Source: Syntrophobacterales bacterium
GTDB lineage: Bacteria > Desulfobacterota > Desulfobaccia > Desulfobaccales > 0-14-0-80-60-11
Length of the DNA: 19,368 nucleotides
Assembly (NCBI GenBank): GCA_023229795.1
Contig: JALNYP010000070.1
Coordinates: 1-19,368 of the forward strand
Reading direction: 5' to 3'
In this document: positions 19,254 to 19,368 of the stretch, in pieces
Numbering within the stretch: position 1 is the stretch's first letter
Layout: the number at the start of each line of letters is the position of its first letter
Position numbers and translations under genes: made by a program
Notes under the pieces: model-generated
The model's input: only the letters and a program-made list of their open reading frames with translations
Told to the model about the DNA's origin: nothing
Databases searched by the model: none

Positions 19254-19368
19254 CCCGCTTAATTCATGAAGGTGATGAGAGGCCTCTTCCCAAGCGTTTT
19301 TTGAGGCGGAGAAGTCAACGAGGGGAGCAGAGCGAAGGCGGGAAAAGCCTCGAAATAGTATTTTCCGG
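19254..19368. other. 3' edge of the window, no gene seen
   Basis: The last 115 bases contain only a 12-codon frame from ATG 19266 without a ribosome site. GAGGC (about 19303) and GCCTC (about 19349) could form a weak hairpin. The next gene must start beyond the window. Confidence 0.35.

Noticed and set aside
19266..19301. Start of a new gene at the 3' edge (MKVMRGLFPSVF)
   Set aside because: It stops after 12 codons and has no ribosome site.
1..19368. tRNA, rRNA or known riboswitch
   Set aside because: I looked in the gaps for cloverleaf arms, CCA ends and common aptamer cores and saw none; a covariance-model search would settle it.

Overview
The window looks like a GC-rich Gram-negative chromosome. 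TolC-type and LptF-type proteins imply an outer membrane with LPS. A proton-pumping pyrophosphatase, a membrane-anchored rhodanese next to a MauE/DoxX-like protein, and codon usage dominated by CTG/GCC/GGC suggest a Desulfobacterota-like (former Deltaproteobacteria) anaerobe. That placement is inference; no marker gene in the window proves it.

Layout: (1) 1-2385 holds the 3' end of gatA, a TolC-family outer membrane efflux gene and, on the minus strand, a HAD-family hydrolase. (2) 2674-4984 holds four plus-strand genes: an unknown single-pass membrane protein, a membrane-anchored rhodanese, a MauE/DoxX-like redox membrane protein and an unknown four-helix membrane protein. (3) 5172-7241 is hppA, a K+-independent-type H+-pyrophosphatase, with a symmetric TTTAAGG cluster in its leader and a textbook terminator behind it. 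(4) 7406-8833 is an accessory patch: an MntA/HepT toxin-antitoxin pair, a 31-codon stub of a DNA methyltransferase, and an AT-richer membrane-anchored PGRP/T7-lysozyme-type amidase. (5) 8871-15542 is an envelope-sugar block: ArnT/GT39 glycosyltransferase, LptF permease, a nucleotide-sugar epimerase, a UDP-glucuronate 4-epimerase-like enzyme and a WbpA-like UDP-GlcNAc 6-dehydrogenase. (6) 15740-16364 is a short low-GC insert coding two small unknown proteins. (7) 16466-17815 (minus) is a phosphomannomutase/phosphoglucomutase, and 18120-19253 (plus) is a WbpE-like aminotransferase. The second half supplies and handles activated sugars, probably for LPS O-chain or exopolysaccharide. WbpA-like plus WbpE-like enzymes point to a 2,3-diamino-uronic acid route.

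The most unusual content is between the genes. Several gaps share one architecture: a G/T- or G/A-rich low-complexity tract right after a stop codon, a short spacer, then a roughly complementary A/C- or C/T-rich tract just before the next start. One 13-mer from these tracts recurs exactly three times. Genes whose start follows an A/C tract lack a good Shine-Dalgarno. At least three further palindrome families are present: a nested REP-like hairpin, a TAGGGGCGGG palindrome, and a CCCTCCCCC hairpin inserted twice in frame inside the ArnT-like gene.
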